Source: Meira nashicola
Lineage: Eukaryota > Basidiomycota > Exobasidiomycetes > Exobasidiales > Brachybasidiaceae
Assembly: GCA_001600355.1 (NCBI GenBank)
Contig: BCJU01000011.1
Location: 1-37,304 of the forward strand
Direction of reading: 5' to 3'
DNA length: 37,304 nt
Shown here: in pieces, positions 1 to 9,031 of the stretch
Layout of the letters: each line of letters starts with the position of its first letter
Position numbering within the stretch: position 1 is the first letter of the stretch
Notes under the pieces: generated by a model
Databases searched by the model: none
Told to the model about the DNA's origin: nothing
What the model saw: the letters and a program-made list of their open reading frames with translations, nothing else
Translations under genes and position numbers: made by a program

Positions 1-187
1 GACACCATAATCCTGTCACTCAGATCAAGCGAACACCTTCATAATTGCTTCATTCTTTGGCGCTAAGCTGTACTACGTACACGTTTGAGAGAATAAGATT
101 GTTTCAATTAATCCCCTTTTAGCATCTATTGATCGTTTTTATCAATTCGATGAATGATCATTCTAGACTTCAGTAAAAAGCAGTGAA

Positions 188-413
188 ATGTTAGCGAGAT
201 CGTTGGGAAAGGTTGCGACTGTGCGGTCATATCTCTTATCTCCGTTTCACAAGTGAAATAAGTGGAGCCTATATGCTGGAGTCGCGCTTACGCGGCAGAA
301 TGGTTTGCATATGTGCAGAACGGCAGTGTCAACTGACACTGCCAATTGCATTTTTGTATTACAGTATGTATGCGCAGAACACACTTAGAGCATTCATCAG
401 AAAGAAAGATTGA
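188..413 (+). CDS. Possible very small two-exon gene with mitochondrial-presequence-like N-terminus
   Basis: Not recognised. From ATG 188 the frame reads MLARSLGKVATVRSYLLSPF, which is basic, free of acidic residues and amphipathic like a mitochondrial targeting sequence. It stops soon afterwards unless an intron is removed. A GTGAAA donor at 253 and a TTTTTGTATTACAG acceptor ending at 364 would give a 37-residue product (exons 188-252 and 365-413). Using the AG pair near 388-391 instead opens another frame rich in Cys and basic residues, ending at about 504. The product is very small, the splicing is ambiguous and I see no family match, so this is a weak call. Confidence 0.15.
322..343. repeat. 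22-bp near-perfect inverted repeat
   Basis: The arms are GGCAGTGTCA (322-331) and TGACACTGCC (334-343), perfectly complementary and separated by only two bases. The element could be a dimeric protein-binding site or a DNA/RNA hairpin. It lies inside the putative intron of the weak gene candidate at 188-413. Confidence 0.75.
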
Positions 414-667
414 AAAAGATTGAATTGATTGTTGCTGCCTGCAAGGCTCATCAGGACTGCTTGGACCGCTGCCGGAACAGAGTCTTCGCGCGTCAGCTGC
501 GATGAGGGAGGAGGGTGGGTCAAAAATGATGAACTAGAATATAATGATGATACAAACTCGCTTGAAAGAGAATGCAATGATGGTGAAGAAGATTGAGTGA
601 GTGAAGAAATGGGCTGAATATTTTACATAGAAGTTGACGTGTTGCTCTTGCACGTGTTCTGCGCTGC

Positions 668-689
668 AAATGCATACGCGTATGCATTT
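668..689. repeat. 22-bp perfect palindrome
   Basis: The half-site AAATGCATACG (668-678) is followed directly by its exact complement (679-689), with no spacer. It sits in AT-rich non-coding DNA just after a GCGCTGC string. Its function is unknown; a dimeric regulator site is the simplest guess. Confidence 0.8.
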
Positions 690-1102
690 ATCCTGGCAAT
701 GCCTGCCTGGCAGACACTTTATAGTCGTTCATATTTATTGTAAAAGATACACATTTATGAAATAATTTATTACAATCTTAAAAGTACAAACACTGCAGAC
801 CATTCTACCGCATAAGCTATTCCATACACACAATCTCACATAGAGGTCTTTTACGGGGTTTAGCAGAACAAAGTGATATAGTGCATTACTCGCACAATTT
901 CATACTTTATAAATATAAACCTCCTTAATCGGTATCATTTTCCGAATCTTATCCATTGTAGATACGGTTAACAGTTTTGAAAATGTATATTGTTGAATAA
1001 AGCTTATACATTTATATTTATCTTAGAAGTACAATCCCTTAGTGCTCTGCATACGTGCGCAACAATATAAACGAGAGAAAGAGAGTGAACCTTTCTAAGC
1101 AA

Positions 1103-1147
1103 ATGTCTCAGAGTAACGAAAAAATTGACGATGAGGAGAAAAATTAA
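1103..1147 (+). pseudogene. Short relic resembling the N-terminus of the Zn2Cys6 gene at 23437
   Basis: A 14-codon frame reads MSQSNEKIDDEEKN and then stops. The intact regulator at 23437 has KSQNNEKIDEKKN just before its zinc cluster. The two loci share the exact 15-mer TAACGAAAAAATTGA (1114-1128 and 23466-23480) and alignable flanks. No zinc-cluster sequence follows here. This could be the remnant of a duplicated regulator gene or a chance match of low-complexity Lys/Glu codons. Confidence 0.25.
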
Positions 1148-1242
1148 ATATTGTTATGTACATATAGCTTGTAACGTGTTCAATACATTATCTATTAATA
1201 TCATTGCAACACCACTGCAATTATGTTGAACGAAAAATTGAT

Positions 1243-2773
1243 CTAAAGACGGGGAATACTTTTATTGACTAAAAGTAGCGCTTTTGACTTTCTCTGAATT
1301 CGATCAAATCGTTGCCAAAGCATATCAGATCGTTTCAATTCATGCTTACCTTGTTGTTGAAGATGAACTTCATCAGGACCATCAGCATAACGTAAAGTGC
1401 GTAAATGAACCCACATTTGTGCTAATGGAAAATCTTGAGAAACACCTGCANCACCATGAATTTGCATGGATTGATCAACAACTTCTAATGCAGCATTTAT
1501 AACTGCTACTTTTGCATAAGCAACTTGACTTTGTGCTTCTTTTGCNCCGTATAAGTCAATCATCCTTGCTGCTGATAAAACCAAAAGTCTAGCTTGTTCG
1601 ATCTTAATTCTACATTTTGCTAATTCAGCAATCACCGTTCCATTTTCTCCTAACAATTTTCCAAANGGTTTTCGTTCTGGATTCGTTGCTCTTCGGATCA
1701 TATATTCTAGAGCACGTTCTGCTGATCCAATGCTTCGCATACAATGATGAATCCTACCTGGACCTAAACGACCTTGAATGATTTCAAAACCTCTGCCCCA
1801 TCCTAAAATCAAATTCTTTAAAGGAACGCGAACGTTTGTATANGTNACTTCNCATCTACCTTCAGGAGCTCCATCNTATCCGAANATAAGCATATGTCGA
1901 ACCACTTTTACACCTGGTGCATTGGCAGGAACAATGACGATACTATGTTGTGAATAGGGAGATTGATTTTGATCATCATTTGTCCCGGATCTACCTAAAA
2001 CCAAGTNNAACGTACACCTCGGATCACCAGCACCAGATATCCACCATTTATGTCCATTTATAACAATTTCATCACCTTCTTGTTTAATTGAAGTCATTAT
2101 ATTNGTAGCATCCGAAGAAGAATTGAACCTTTCAGTCATTGAAAATGCACTTCGTTCTTCACCGTTCAATAAAGGTTTCAAAAACATTTTTTGCTGTTCC
2201 TCATTTCCATATTTTGCCAAAACCTCTAGAAGGAGTGAAAATNTAAGGATTTTNAGTACGGNAAAGGGATTTTGATTATNNATNAAACGGTCTACTAACC
2301 TATGTTTCCACTATCAGGAGCCGAACAATTCATNGCTTCACTTGCAAAACGATATCCTCTACCTAGTAATTCCGCCATCATTGCATATTCTAAATTTGTT
2401 AATGGGACACCATGTCTTGGATAGTGATTTTTACTTAAAAATAGGTTCCATAAACCTTGTTGTTTAGCTTTAACTTTCAATTCTTCAATGATTGCTGGTA
2501 CTGTTTTCCATCTTTTTAAAGGATCGCTGCTTATTTGAACATCATGTAATTCTTCTGCGGGAATACATTCATCCTGTTGGTCAAGGAGATAAAGCGTCAG
2601 CTCTTATTTTAAAATATTTATCTTTCTTTTTTTCAACTCACCATAACAAAATTTATAACTTTCAACATCACTTCTTTCGCATAAGCAGAAAAATGGCATT
2701 CTATCAAAGACCATGCTGCCGGTGAAATAAGGTCATCCATTCTACTCGATCGCAAAACCTCTATTGTTGTCAT
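1243..2773 (-). CDS. Acyl-CoA dehydrogenase, ACAD10/11 type
   Basis: Flavin-dependent acyl-CoA dehydrogenase, probably mitochondrial or peroxisomal. My model is complement(1243..2225, 2300..2600, 2642..2773), 471 residues. The introns are 2226-2299 and 2601-2641 (74 and 41 bases). Joining restores GNIEVLAKYG across the first junction, which is typical of the family. The usual ACAD features follow in order: the N-terminal helical domain with [19 protein letters not shown], a beta domain with the WWISGAGD segment, and a C-terminal domain with RATNPERK and an IHGxAGV segment near the end. ATG 2773 is chosen because a TATA-like box lies 58 bases upstream. In the ACAD10/11 subgroup this domain works with an aminoglycoside-phosphotransferase-fold kinase, and such a kinase is encoded at 12746. 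Most N in the gene fall at third codon positions. The promoter carries three RACCGGMT sites. Confidence 0.9.
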
Positions 2774-2830
2774 GTCTGCTATTATGAGTAGGGCAAATCT
2801 AGGACTTAAGGGTAAAAAGCTTGAATTCCT

Positions 2831-2838
2831 TTTATATA
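2831..2838 (-). promoter_or_regulatory. TATA-like box of the acyl-CoA dehydrogenase gene
   Basis: TATATAAA on the minus strand, 58 bases upstream of ATG 2773. It supports the upstream exon that an open-frame view misses. Confidence 0.55.
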
Positions 2839-2923
2839 TGTTTTTCTTGAAATGATAAAAATAATTCTAGAAGAAGCCGGAATCATCTGGAATGCATGAC
2901 ACAGGGATTGGATGCAGAAATAA

Positions 2924-2997
2924 AACCGGCTTAAATTTCTTCCTGCATATGACCGGCTAATAGCATGCGCATGTTTAGAATAATGAAGTATCCGGTC
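2924..2997. promoter_or_regulatory. Cluster of three RACCGGMT sites
   Basis: AACCGGCT at 2924-2931, GACCGGCT at 2951-2958 and GACCGGAT (reverse) at 2990-2997. A looser CCGG-containing site lies at 2877-2880. All are upstream of the acyl-CoA dehydrogenase start and belong to the motif family found throughout the left block. Confidence 0.6.
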
Positions 2998-3108
2998 CTG
3001 TTTATTATATGATATATAGCGAGAAAGCATACATGTGTAAGAAGAAGATGGAAGGACTAAATAATGAAACAATTGAACAATTCTCATTGCTTATTAATAC
3101 GCTACAAA

Positions 3109-4623
3109 TCAATTTTCTGTATTCGTTAAATATATACTTCGTACTTGACACCACCCTCTTAAGCCTCCTTCACCATGCTCGTAGCCAATACCTGATAAAG
3201 AATAGAGTTTCAGTATAAAAATATCACATTAAATTTCCTCTTCAGAATCAGACTCACCACTCGATTTAAAACCCCCAAAAGGTACAGAAGGGTGTTGTTG
3301 AATCGGAACGTTGGTCCAAACAATACCCGCTTCAACATTTCTTGCTAAACGTTCAACCCTTTTCAAATCCTTACCAAAAATAGTTGCACCTAATCCCCAC
3401 TCTGAATCATTGACTCTTTTCAAAACCTCTTCGTCCGTTTTCCATTTTAATAATGGAACTATTGGACCAAAAGGTTCTTCTTGTACTAATTTACTCTTTT
3501 CATCAGGTTGATCGACAAGAGTTAANGGAACGAAATAACCAATTGATTTNTCATCAATTTCTCCACCCGTTAAGAATTTATGACCTTGTTTTTTTGAATC
3601 NTGAAAAAATTCTGCTACTTTTTCGAATTGCATCTTATTNTTAATAGGCCCATAAACGGAATCTTTTTCATCTCCCGGGCCAACTTTGGAACCTTTAACA
3701 ACNTTTATTAATTNTTCTGATACTTTGTCATAAATATCTTCATGAACGTAAATTCGTTTCGCTGCATGGCAAACTTGACCGGAATTGATCATTGCTGTTA
3801 ACAAAATTGTTGGAGCTGTAGCTTCGATATCGATATCGGGTAAAACGATGCAAGCATCATTTCCACCTAATTCNAGTGTNAACCTTTTCAATGTTGCAGA
3901 ACAACTTCTTGCTACTGACTTTCCTGTAGCAGTACTTCCTGTAAAGGATATTTTACGAATTTTAGGATGTTCAGTAATCCAAGGACCGAGNTTATCGTCA
4001 CCTAAGATTAGTTGTACAACTCCAGCTGGTAAATGCTTATTGAATAATTCGACAATCCTAACAGCGCATAAAGGCGTAAAAGGTGAAGGTTTAATAATAA
4101 TTGTGTTTCCGGTTAAAATAGCTGGAATGATTTTCCAAACCATTAAGATAATCGGAAAATTCCATGGAACGATTCCAGCACAGACTCCGAGGGGAAGATA
4201 TTGCTCGATAACTTTGAAATCTTCTGTTTGAAGACAAACTTTTTCTTTAATTTCCATTTCCGGCATCTTTTCGAACCATTCCATCGTTGCACCAATTTCG
4301 AATAAAGCCCATTGTTTTGGTTTACCTTGTTCTTTAACCAAAAGTTCAGCAATTTCTTCAGCGTTTTGGTTGAATTCTTTTCCTACAGCTTGAACTAATT
4401 TTGCTCTTTCCGACCAAGAAGTTTTTCTCCATTGCTGAAATGCTTTTTCCCCATAATCAACTGCTTCGTCAAGTAATTCTTTCGAGGCAACAGGAATTTT
4501 AGCAAAAGATTTTTCTGTAGCTGGATTGATGACATCTAATGTCTTAACATCATCGAGTGTATGGTACAGTTTTCCATTGATTATGTGAGAAAAAGGCCGT
4601 TCATTTAAGATTTGTACAGTCAT
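3109..4623 (-). CDS. Aldehyde dehydrogenase (NAD(P)-dependent)
   Basis: Oxidises an aldehyde to the acid. My model is complement(3109..3191, 3258..4623), 482 residues. The first ATG is at 4623; the open frame upstream of it begins only with TTG. Visible ALDH features are PWNFP with its catalytic Asn near residue 155, the Rossmann segment FTGSTATGK, ELGG with the general-base Glu near 251, SGQVC with the nucleophile Cys near 285, and EEPFGP. Without splicing, the protein would end FKSSGESDSEEEI. Removing the 66-base intron 3192-3257 (GTGAGT to ATCAG) gives FKSSGIGYEHGEGGLRGW, the canonical ALDH C-terminal motif, so the last exon is well supported. It lies head to head with the short Zn2Cys6 gene at 5008, with two RACCGGMT sites between them. 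Likely role in the cluster: the acid-forming step after P450 and alcohol dehydrogenase. Confidence 0.95.
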
Positions 4624-4696
4624 TTCGGTTGATGGTGATGTGCTTATCAAAAATAGTTTTGTTGTCTAAGTTGAAAGGTATATTGACTTCTATATA

Positions 4697-4704
4697 TATT
4701 TATA
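4697..4704 (-). promoter_or_regulatory. TATA-like box of the aldehyde dehydrogenase gene
   Basis: TATAAATA on the minus strand, 74 bases upstream of ATG 4623, within a longer TA-rich run. Confidence 0.45.
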
Positions 4705-4774
4705 TTGTCTATATGAATGAATAAACATTCCTTGCTTTCTTTTTCCCCGCACTTTTTACCCCAGCCCGGCTGCG

Positions 4775-4828
4775 AACCGGATATTCGTAAAGAAGATTAT
4801 CTTTTTTTGCCGGTCCTCTTAGCCGGTT
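4775..4828. promoter_or_regulatory. Two RACCGGMT sites between divergent genes
   Basis: AACCGGAT at 4775-4782 and AACCGGCT (reverse) at 4821-4828, with a near-match GACCGGCA (reverse) at 4808-4815 and a further CCGG at 4766-4769. They lie between the aldehyde dehydrogenase (-) and the short Zn2Cys6 gene (+) and could serve both promoters. Confidence 0.6.
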
Positions 4829-4845
4829 TTCGCTAATCCGATGTG

Positions 4846-4854
4846 GCGCAGCGC
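4846..4854. repeat. GCGCAGCGC element
   Basis: GCGCAGCGC followed by A. The same ten bases recur at 7592-7601 upstream of the P450 gene and inside the palindrome at 20614-20629. Such GC-rich strings stand out in this AT-rich intergenic DNA. Confidence 0.4.
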
Positions 4855-4938
4855 AGCCCAAAGCAGCACCTTGCATACAAGTAGCGACACTACACATAGT
4901 TTTTCTTGTGGAGAAGCTATTGTTGAAATTCCAGCATT

Positions 4939-4945
4939 TATAAAA
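4939..4945 (+). promoter_or_regulatory. TATA-like box of the short Zn2Cys6 gene
   Basis: TATAAAA, 69 bases upstream of ATG 5008. Confidence 0.45.
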
Positions 4946-5007
4946 CGAAAAAGAAAATATATATACGTGTATAAGTTCGGCCAATTCTTATTCAAATCTA
5001 CCCAATC

Positions 5008-5535
5008 ATGAATCAATCGAGCCTGGAAAGAATAGCAGGAATGCAAAACGATAAAGTGACCATAGATCCAAGAGCATTAAAGATCACCACAAAGAAAGCA
5101 CGTCAAGCTTGTACAACTTGTCAACAATTAAAGATGCGTTGTAATAAAATGAACGAGCAAAGTCCTTGTCTCAGATGCCTTAAATTAGGTAAAGAATGTC
5201 AACTTAAACAACGATCTATTCGTCAATCATGGGTTAAAAAGCAAGAATCACAAATTACTCAATTACAGAAACGTTTAAAGGAAGTAGAAGGACTTGTAGG
5301 AAACAAAGGAGGTCACAATGATCTAAAAGTATATGCAGATGACACTATACTCTTTACTGAACGAGATTNNTGTTTTAGACANAATGATGTTCTTCCNTCC
5401 GTTTATCCTAACGTGCTTTATTCAAAGAATGATGACGATAAGGCGAAGTATATGCTAGAGAGTATAAATATATTCGCTAGTATTCCAATGACTATAGAAA
5501 GACTATTACATCCACAATCTTGGCTACCATCATAA
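5008..5535 (+). CDS. Short Zn2Cys6 protein, DNA-binding domain without an activation/MHR domain
   Basis: 175 residues. A complete binuclear zinc cluster begins at Cys35 (C-x2-C-x6-C-x8-C-x2-C-x6-C, including CTTCQQLKMRC and CLRCLKLGKEC). A basic linker and a coiled-coil-like segment (ITQLQKRLKEVEGLV) follow, suiting a dimer. After that come only about 75 residues with no recognisable middle homology region, and a stop 75 bases before the convergent P450 gene ends. Typical fungal regulators of this class have 500-900 residues. It may be a stand-alone DNA-binding or competitor protein, or a gene truncated by rearrangement. Four N are present, mostly at third codon positions, which favours maintained coding. 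Its promoter holds two RACCGGMT sites, so it could be part of the circuit that controls the block. Confidence 0.8.
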   Translation: MNQSSLERIAGMQNDKVTIDPRALKITTKKARQACTTCQQLKMRCNKMNEQSPCLRCLKLGKECQLKQRSIRQSWVKKQESQITQLQKRLKEVEGLVGNKGGHNDLKVYADDTILFTERDXCFRXNDVLXSVYPNVLYSKNDDDKAKYMLESINIFASIPMTIERLLHPQSWLPS

Positions 5536-5609
5536 AAAGTACACCATATATTATTAAAGCAAAGCACACTTATATAGAATGAAATATAATAATCATTAAT
5601 CACAGGCTT

Positions 5610-7307
5610 TTAATTGCTTCTTACACGAAGACGAACAAGCAGATGTTTATGACGTGTCATAGTGAATGTATCGCGAATACCTTCAACGAATTCTTCAGAA
5701 TTGAATTCTGGAGCTAAGGAAATATCAAATCGAACGACAAATTGAGCNAAAAAAGCACGAATTTCCATATATGCNAGTTGCTTTCCAATGCAACCCGAAG
5801 GGCCATAACCGAATGGAATAAAAGCAGAAATGTTGAAAGCAGTTTCTTTTTCTTTCTCAATCCAACGTTCTGGNCGNAATTCNTTTGGAGAAGGACTAAA
5901 NTTTCTTGGATCACGTTGNATNAACGTTGTAGGAATTGAGACAGCAGTTCCTGGTGGTAANATCACGCTTTTTCCTCCACGNAATTGTACTATTTCACCT
6001 TTACTTGACGAAGCTGGAACTTCTCTTTGAACTCCAGATGCTACGGGAGGATGTAAACGAAGAGTTTCATTGATGACAGCATTCAANTAAGGACATTGTT
6101 TCGAAAGAGCATCAAAATCTTCGATACTCTCAGCTGCCAAACCTGGAAAAGTATCTTGAATTTCTTTTCGTAAACGGAGAAAACATTCAGGTTTTGAAGC
6201 CAGGTTGAATAAAGCGAGCGATAAAGTAGATGATGATGTATCACTTCCTGCAACTATAATTAATCCTGCATCAGCTTGTAGCTCTTGCTTTGTGTGTTTC
6301 CATCCTGTCTCTTCATCTTCGTTTAATAAATAAGTGAAAATATCTGCCCTTTGCGTTGAACTTGATTTTTCCAATTGAATCCTTTCATCTACTGCTTTTT
6401 GAGTATAATCATCAAACATTTGTAATGGGTTAGGAAGTAAACGAGCAATTTCACTTATATAAGGAATGTTTCCTAAAATCATAACCGCTGACATAAAACC
6501 TTCTAAAAGAGTAATTTCGTTGGAAAATTTCCCTTTGTTCGTCATGTCGAAAGATTTTGAAAAGCCTAACTGACCCATTATATCGAAAGAAAAGAACATG
6601 CACCATTGATCGATTGCTAATGATTTACCTTCTTTTGCTTTAATCTCCAACTTTTCCATAATAGCGTTGGTAAACTTTTTCAAATCATCTTCGTATGTGT
6701 TTAACGCTTTTACGCTAAAAGCTTGATCCCAGATCCTACGTCTTGCTTTTCGGCTTGCAGGATCGATTGTGACGTGTAAACTTAATACTCTTGGACCTTT
6801 ACCTCCATGAGCTGCTAAATACCATGGACCTTTAATCAAACTACTCTTTCCGCCTAAAATTGAGGAAACAGCATTTGGATCATTAATCGATAATTCTCTT
6901 GGACCCACACGAACGATATCACCATACTTTTCGTGCAATTTTGTCATTTCTCTTGGCCGAAGACCTTGAGCATCCATAGAAATTGAGTTCCATTTAGACA
7001 ATGCTAAGGATAAAGGTCCAGGATATTTTCGCAAGCGATGCAAAAAGATTCTATAGAATCCAATGCTTGTTAAAAGTGTAGTGGTATAAGTTGTTGCAAT
7101 AATCAAAGAGGAATGAATGGCATTCTTCCATGCTTCACCTTGAAAAGAGACCAGATAGACAGGTGATATCAACCAAATGAAAGCGTAAATGGATACGACT
7201 AGCCATGGATTGGGATCACGCTGATTGAAGAAAAAGTGTGAAGCTAAAGCGGCTCCTATGGTAACTTGTACTCTGGATCCTAAGACCAATGTAACCGAAT
7301 TCATCAT
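5610..7307 (-). CDS. Cytochrome P450 monooxygenase
   Basis: 565 residues in one exon; heme-thiolate monooxygenase, expected in the ER membrane. Three hydrophobic segments fill the first 90 or so residues (around VTLVLGSRVQVTIG, WLVVSIYAFIWLISP and SSLIIATTYTTTLL), followed by the basic-proline hinge LRKYPGP. Core motifs are the I-helix AGSDTSSST, the K-helix ETLR (ExxR), PERW, and the heme loop FGYGPSGCIG with the ligand Cys506. The segment with RKARRRIWDQAFS is typical of fungal class-II P450s related to the CYP67 and tryprostatin-hydroxylase-like groups, but I cannot assign a family number. All 11 N lie at third codon positions. The next two oxidation steps, alcohol and aldehyde dehydrogenases, are encoded in the same block, so a hydroxylase starting a chain-end oxidation is the natural reading. 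The substrate is not visible. Confidence 0.95.
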   Translation of the reverse strand: MMNSVTLVLGSRVQVTIGAALASHFFFNQRDPNPWLVVSIYAFIWLISPVYLVSFQGEAWKNAIHSSLIIATTYTTTLLTSIGFYRIFLHRLRKYPGPLSLALSKWNSISMDAQGLRPREMTKLHEKYGDIVRVGPRELSINDPNAVSSILGGKSSLIKGPWYLAAHGGKGPRVLSLHVTIDPASRKARRRIWDQAFSVKALNTYEDDLKKFTNAIMEKLEIKAKEGKSLAIDQWCMFFSFDIMGQLGFSKSFDMTNKGKFSNEITLLEGFMSAVMILGNIPYISEIARLLPNPLQMFDDYTQKAVDERIQLEKSSSTQRADIFTYLLNEDEETGWKHTKQELQADAGLIIVAGSDTSSSTLSLALFNLASKPECFLRLRKEIQDTFPGLAAESIEDFDALSKQCPXLNAVINETLRLHPPVASGVQREVPASSSKGEIVQXRGGKSVXLPPGTAVSIPTTXXQRDPRXFSPSPXEXXPERWIEKEKETAFNISAFIPFGYGPSGCIGKQXAYMEIRAFXAQFVVRFDISLAPEFNSEEFVEGIRDTFTMTRHKHLLVRLRVRSN

Positions 7308-7368
7308 GATAGAATAGGTGACGAAGGGGAGGAATGCAAAACCAAGGAACCAAAGCTAGTTTGAAGCT

Positions 7369-7375
7369 CCTTATA
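7369..7375 (-). promoter_or_regulatory. TATA-like box of the P450 gene
   Basis: TATAAGG on the minus strand, 62 bases upstream of ATG 7307. Confidence 0.4.
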
Positions 7376-7443
7376 TTGTACTTTATGGTTTATAATGTAT
7401 CACTTATTGCATATCCGTTTCCCCCAATCAGAATATATGCTTG

Positions 7444-7543
7444 AACCGGCTAATAATACATTCTCCTTCCCCGCAATCCATTGTCAAAAGGACCGGATCT
7501 TATTAAAATACTGCTTTTTCGCCTACATACATTTTAACCGGTT
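7444..7543. promoter_or_regulatory. RACCGGMT sites upstream of the P450 gene
   Basis: AACCGGCT at 7444-7451 and GACCGGAT at 7491-7498 match exactly. AACCGGTT, a self-complementary variant, is at 7536-7543, and AACCGGGC at 7586-7593 is a looser match. The nearest exact site is about 137 bases upstream of the P450 start. Confidence 0.6.
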
Positions 7544-7601
7544 CTGCATGGGGTATGTTACACTGCATTTTCCCCACACAAGAAGAACCGGGCGCAGCGC
7601 A

Positions 7602-7977
7602 ACTAGAAAATGATTGGATAGCGAAACGCCAGCACTTTACGCCCAGAATTCAATCTCTGTTGATAGTATGCGTGCGCGCCATACTAGCGTATAAACAATG
7701 CAAATACATATGTATGTAGGGGTTGCAGGCACTGAAAAAAAGGCATATTTACGGATAGAAAGACGGAACGGAATCTTTCCGGTAGAATGTATCTCTCAAC
7801 TTTTTTTTGGAAATTTTTATTATTTTAGTAGGCAAATGGAAGGTATGAGAAAAAGTTTGAGGGTTACAGACGTGGAAAAAGTCAATTTAATCATCATGAC
7901 GGGGAATCGCAAAGACAGGCTAGAAAGTTGCGGGAAGGAAAACGTGTGAAGTTAGTAATGAAGAATTGATTCAGATT
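7602..7977. other. Intergenic stretch between P450 promoter and carrier 3' end
   Basis: I see no supported gene here. It contains one loose CCGG site (7779-7782). On the minus strand there is a TACTAAC branch-point-like string (7951-7957) and a CTAG acceptor ending at 7920, which could form an alternative last intron of the neighbouring carrier gene. Confidence 0.4.
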
Positions 7978-8948
7978 TTATACCAATTTAATACTCACCA
8001 CTGGGATATTTTCCTCTTGATTCATGATTGCAGTGGCAAGATAGAACAAGATTATGCCGACAATGATGTAAATTGCTCCAGAGGTAGTTTTTATGACTTC
8101 TTGAGAAGGGAATTGTAAAAAATAAACACCATCCAAGATGACCGCAATACAAATCAAGAATGCTCCGCCTGCCAAAGGAATAGCTGTCTTTAAAGCTGAC
8201 AAAAAGACAATAAAAATCGGAATGAGAGCAACAAAGAAGACTAAACTCAAAGATTTATAAAGATCTACCACTCCAGCTAACAAAGAAGGAGCAGGTGCAA
8301 TGTAAGCAGCTTGAATGCCCGTCCATGGCAAAAAGGCAATTGATAAAGATCCAATAATTCCTCCAAATGTTGTACCAAGAGTAGCGGCGAAAGTGTTACC
8401 TGGTATGAAAAGAAAAGTTTAGTATTTTGGTTAGACACAACTCTGAACGACATTATAACGTACCTTCTGCAAACGCAAACATTGCACCAACAAAATTTGC
8501 CACGAAACCAAGAGGTAAACCAATAGCAATAAAGATGTTTAATTGCACCAAGTCTGAATGAATAAAACGGACTCAGTCAGAAACCCGTAAAGAATCTGTT
8601 ACATAGCCTTCTTTTACTTACCTCGAGCTCCTACTAAGACACAACCAATAAGCAAAAGAGTGCCACCGATACCGAAGCAAATAATGGGAAAAGGGCTAAA
8701 AGTGTAATTGAAAAGAGGTTAGAAGCCAACTTCGCTTAGACTTGTATGATAACAGTATTCACTCACTTTCCAATCCTTCTATGGTAAATTGGTAAGCCTT
8801 TTTGTTCACTTTCCACAGGATGACCGCCTTGTGTATATACTCGAGTCAAACGATTTCCGGATGGCGTATCAAAGTGCTCGAGCTTGTTAGGATCAGGTTT
8901 AAGGCCAAGTTGCTCGAGCAAAGAAGGTTTACGAAATTCTTTTGACAT
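7978..8948 (-). CDS. GPR1/FUN34/YaaH-family carboxylate transporter (minus-strand copy)
   Basis: Plasma-membrane carrier of the acetate-transporter family (yeast Ady2/Ato relatives). My model is complement(7978..8399, 8464..8553, 8622..8695, 8767..8948), 255 residues, with introns of 64, 68 and 71 bases. The splices restore continuous family sequence: IGNPFPIICFGIGG (the NP-P motif at the first membrane segment), then a segment ending VGAR joined to DLVQLNIFIAIGLPLG, then EGNTFAATLGT (the conserved GNTF(G/A)AT motif). About six hydrophobic segments are visible. The extreme C-terminus is uncertain: the frame can stop after IPVVSIKLV, or a GTGAGT-TACTAAC-TAG intron (7920-7998) can replace it with PVFAIPRHDD. 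It is divergent from a paralogue at 9464, with two RACCGGMT sites between them. It probably moves small monocarboxylic acids. Confidence 0.9.
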
Positions 8949-9023
8949 ATTGATAAGATGAATCTAAGATCTGTTTTTTAAGAAAAGTTTTGATTTTGTG
9001 ACTTTTTTGAAGGAGGTTGAGTA

Positions 9024-9031
9024 CTTATATA
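9024..9031 (-). promoter_or_regulatory. TATA-like box of the minus-strand carrier gene
   Basis: TATATAAG on the minus strand, 76 bases upstream of ATG 8948. Confidence 0.5.

Larger units (their letters stand above)
1..1242. other. Left-end region without a confident gene
   Basis: AT-rich stretch in which no open frame resembles a family I know. It holds a weak two-exon candidate (188-413), two perfect or near-perfect palindromes (322-343 and 668-689) and a short coding-like relic at 1103-1147. The AT-rich part from 720 to 1100 shows nothing further that I can support. It probably includes the 3' flank of the acyl-CoA dehydrogenase gene and the end of an upstream intergenic region. Confidence 0.5.

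Noticed and set aside
359..577. 72-codon open frame on the minus strand.
   Set aside because: Serine-rich low-complexity translation with no family likeness; its start codon and context are weak, and it overlaps the plus-strand candidate equally poorly supported.
3785..4231. 148-codon plus-strand open frame.
   Set aside because: It is the complement of the aldehyde dehydrogenase coding sequence and shows no independent homology.
4709..5046. Two minus-strand open frames of 91 and 75 codons upstream of the aldehyde dehydrogenase.
   Set aside because: They cover the divergent promoter and the start of the Zn2Cys6 gene; the Cys-rich look comes from the GC-rich motif region.
7395..7949. Open frames of 72 and 83 codons on the plus strand between P450 and carrier genes.
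   Set aside because: They run through the P450 promoter motifs, show no domain and look like random open frames in non-coding DNA.
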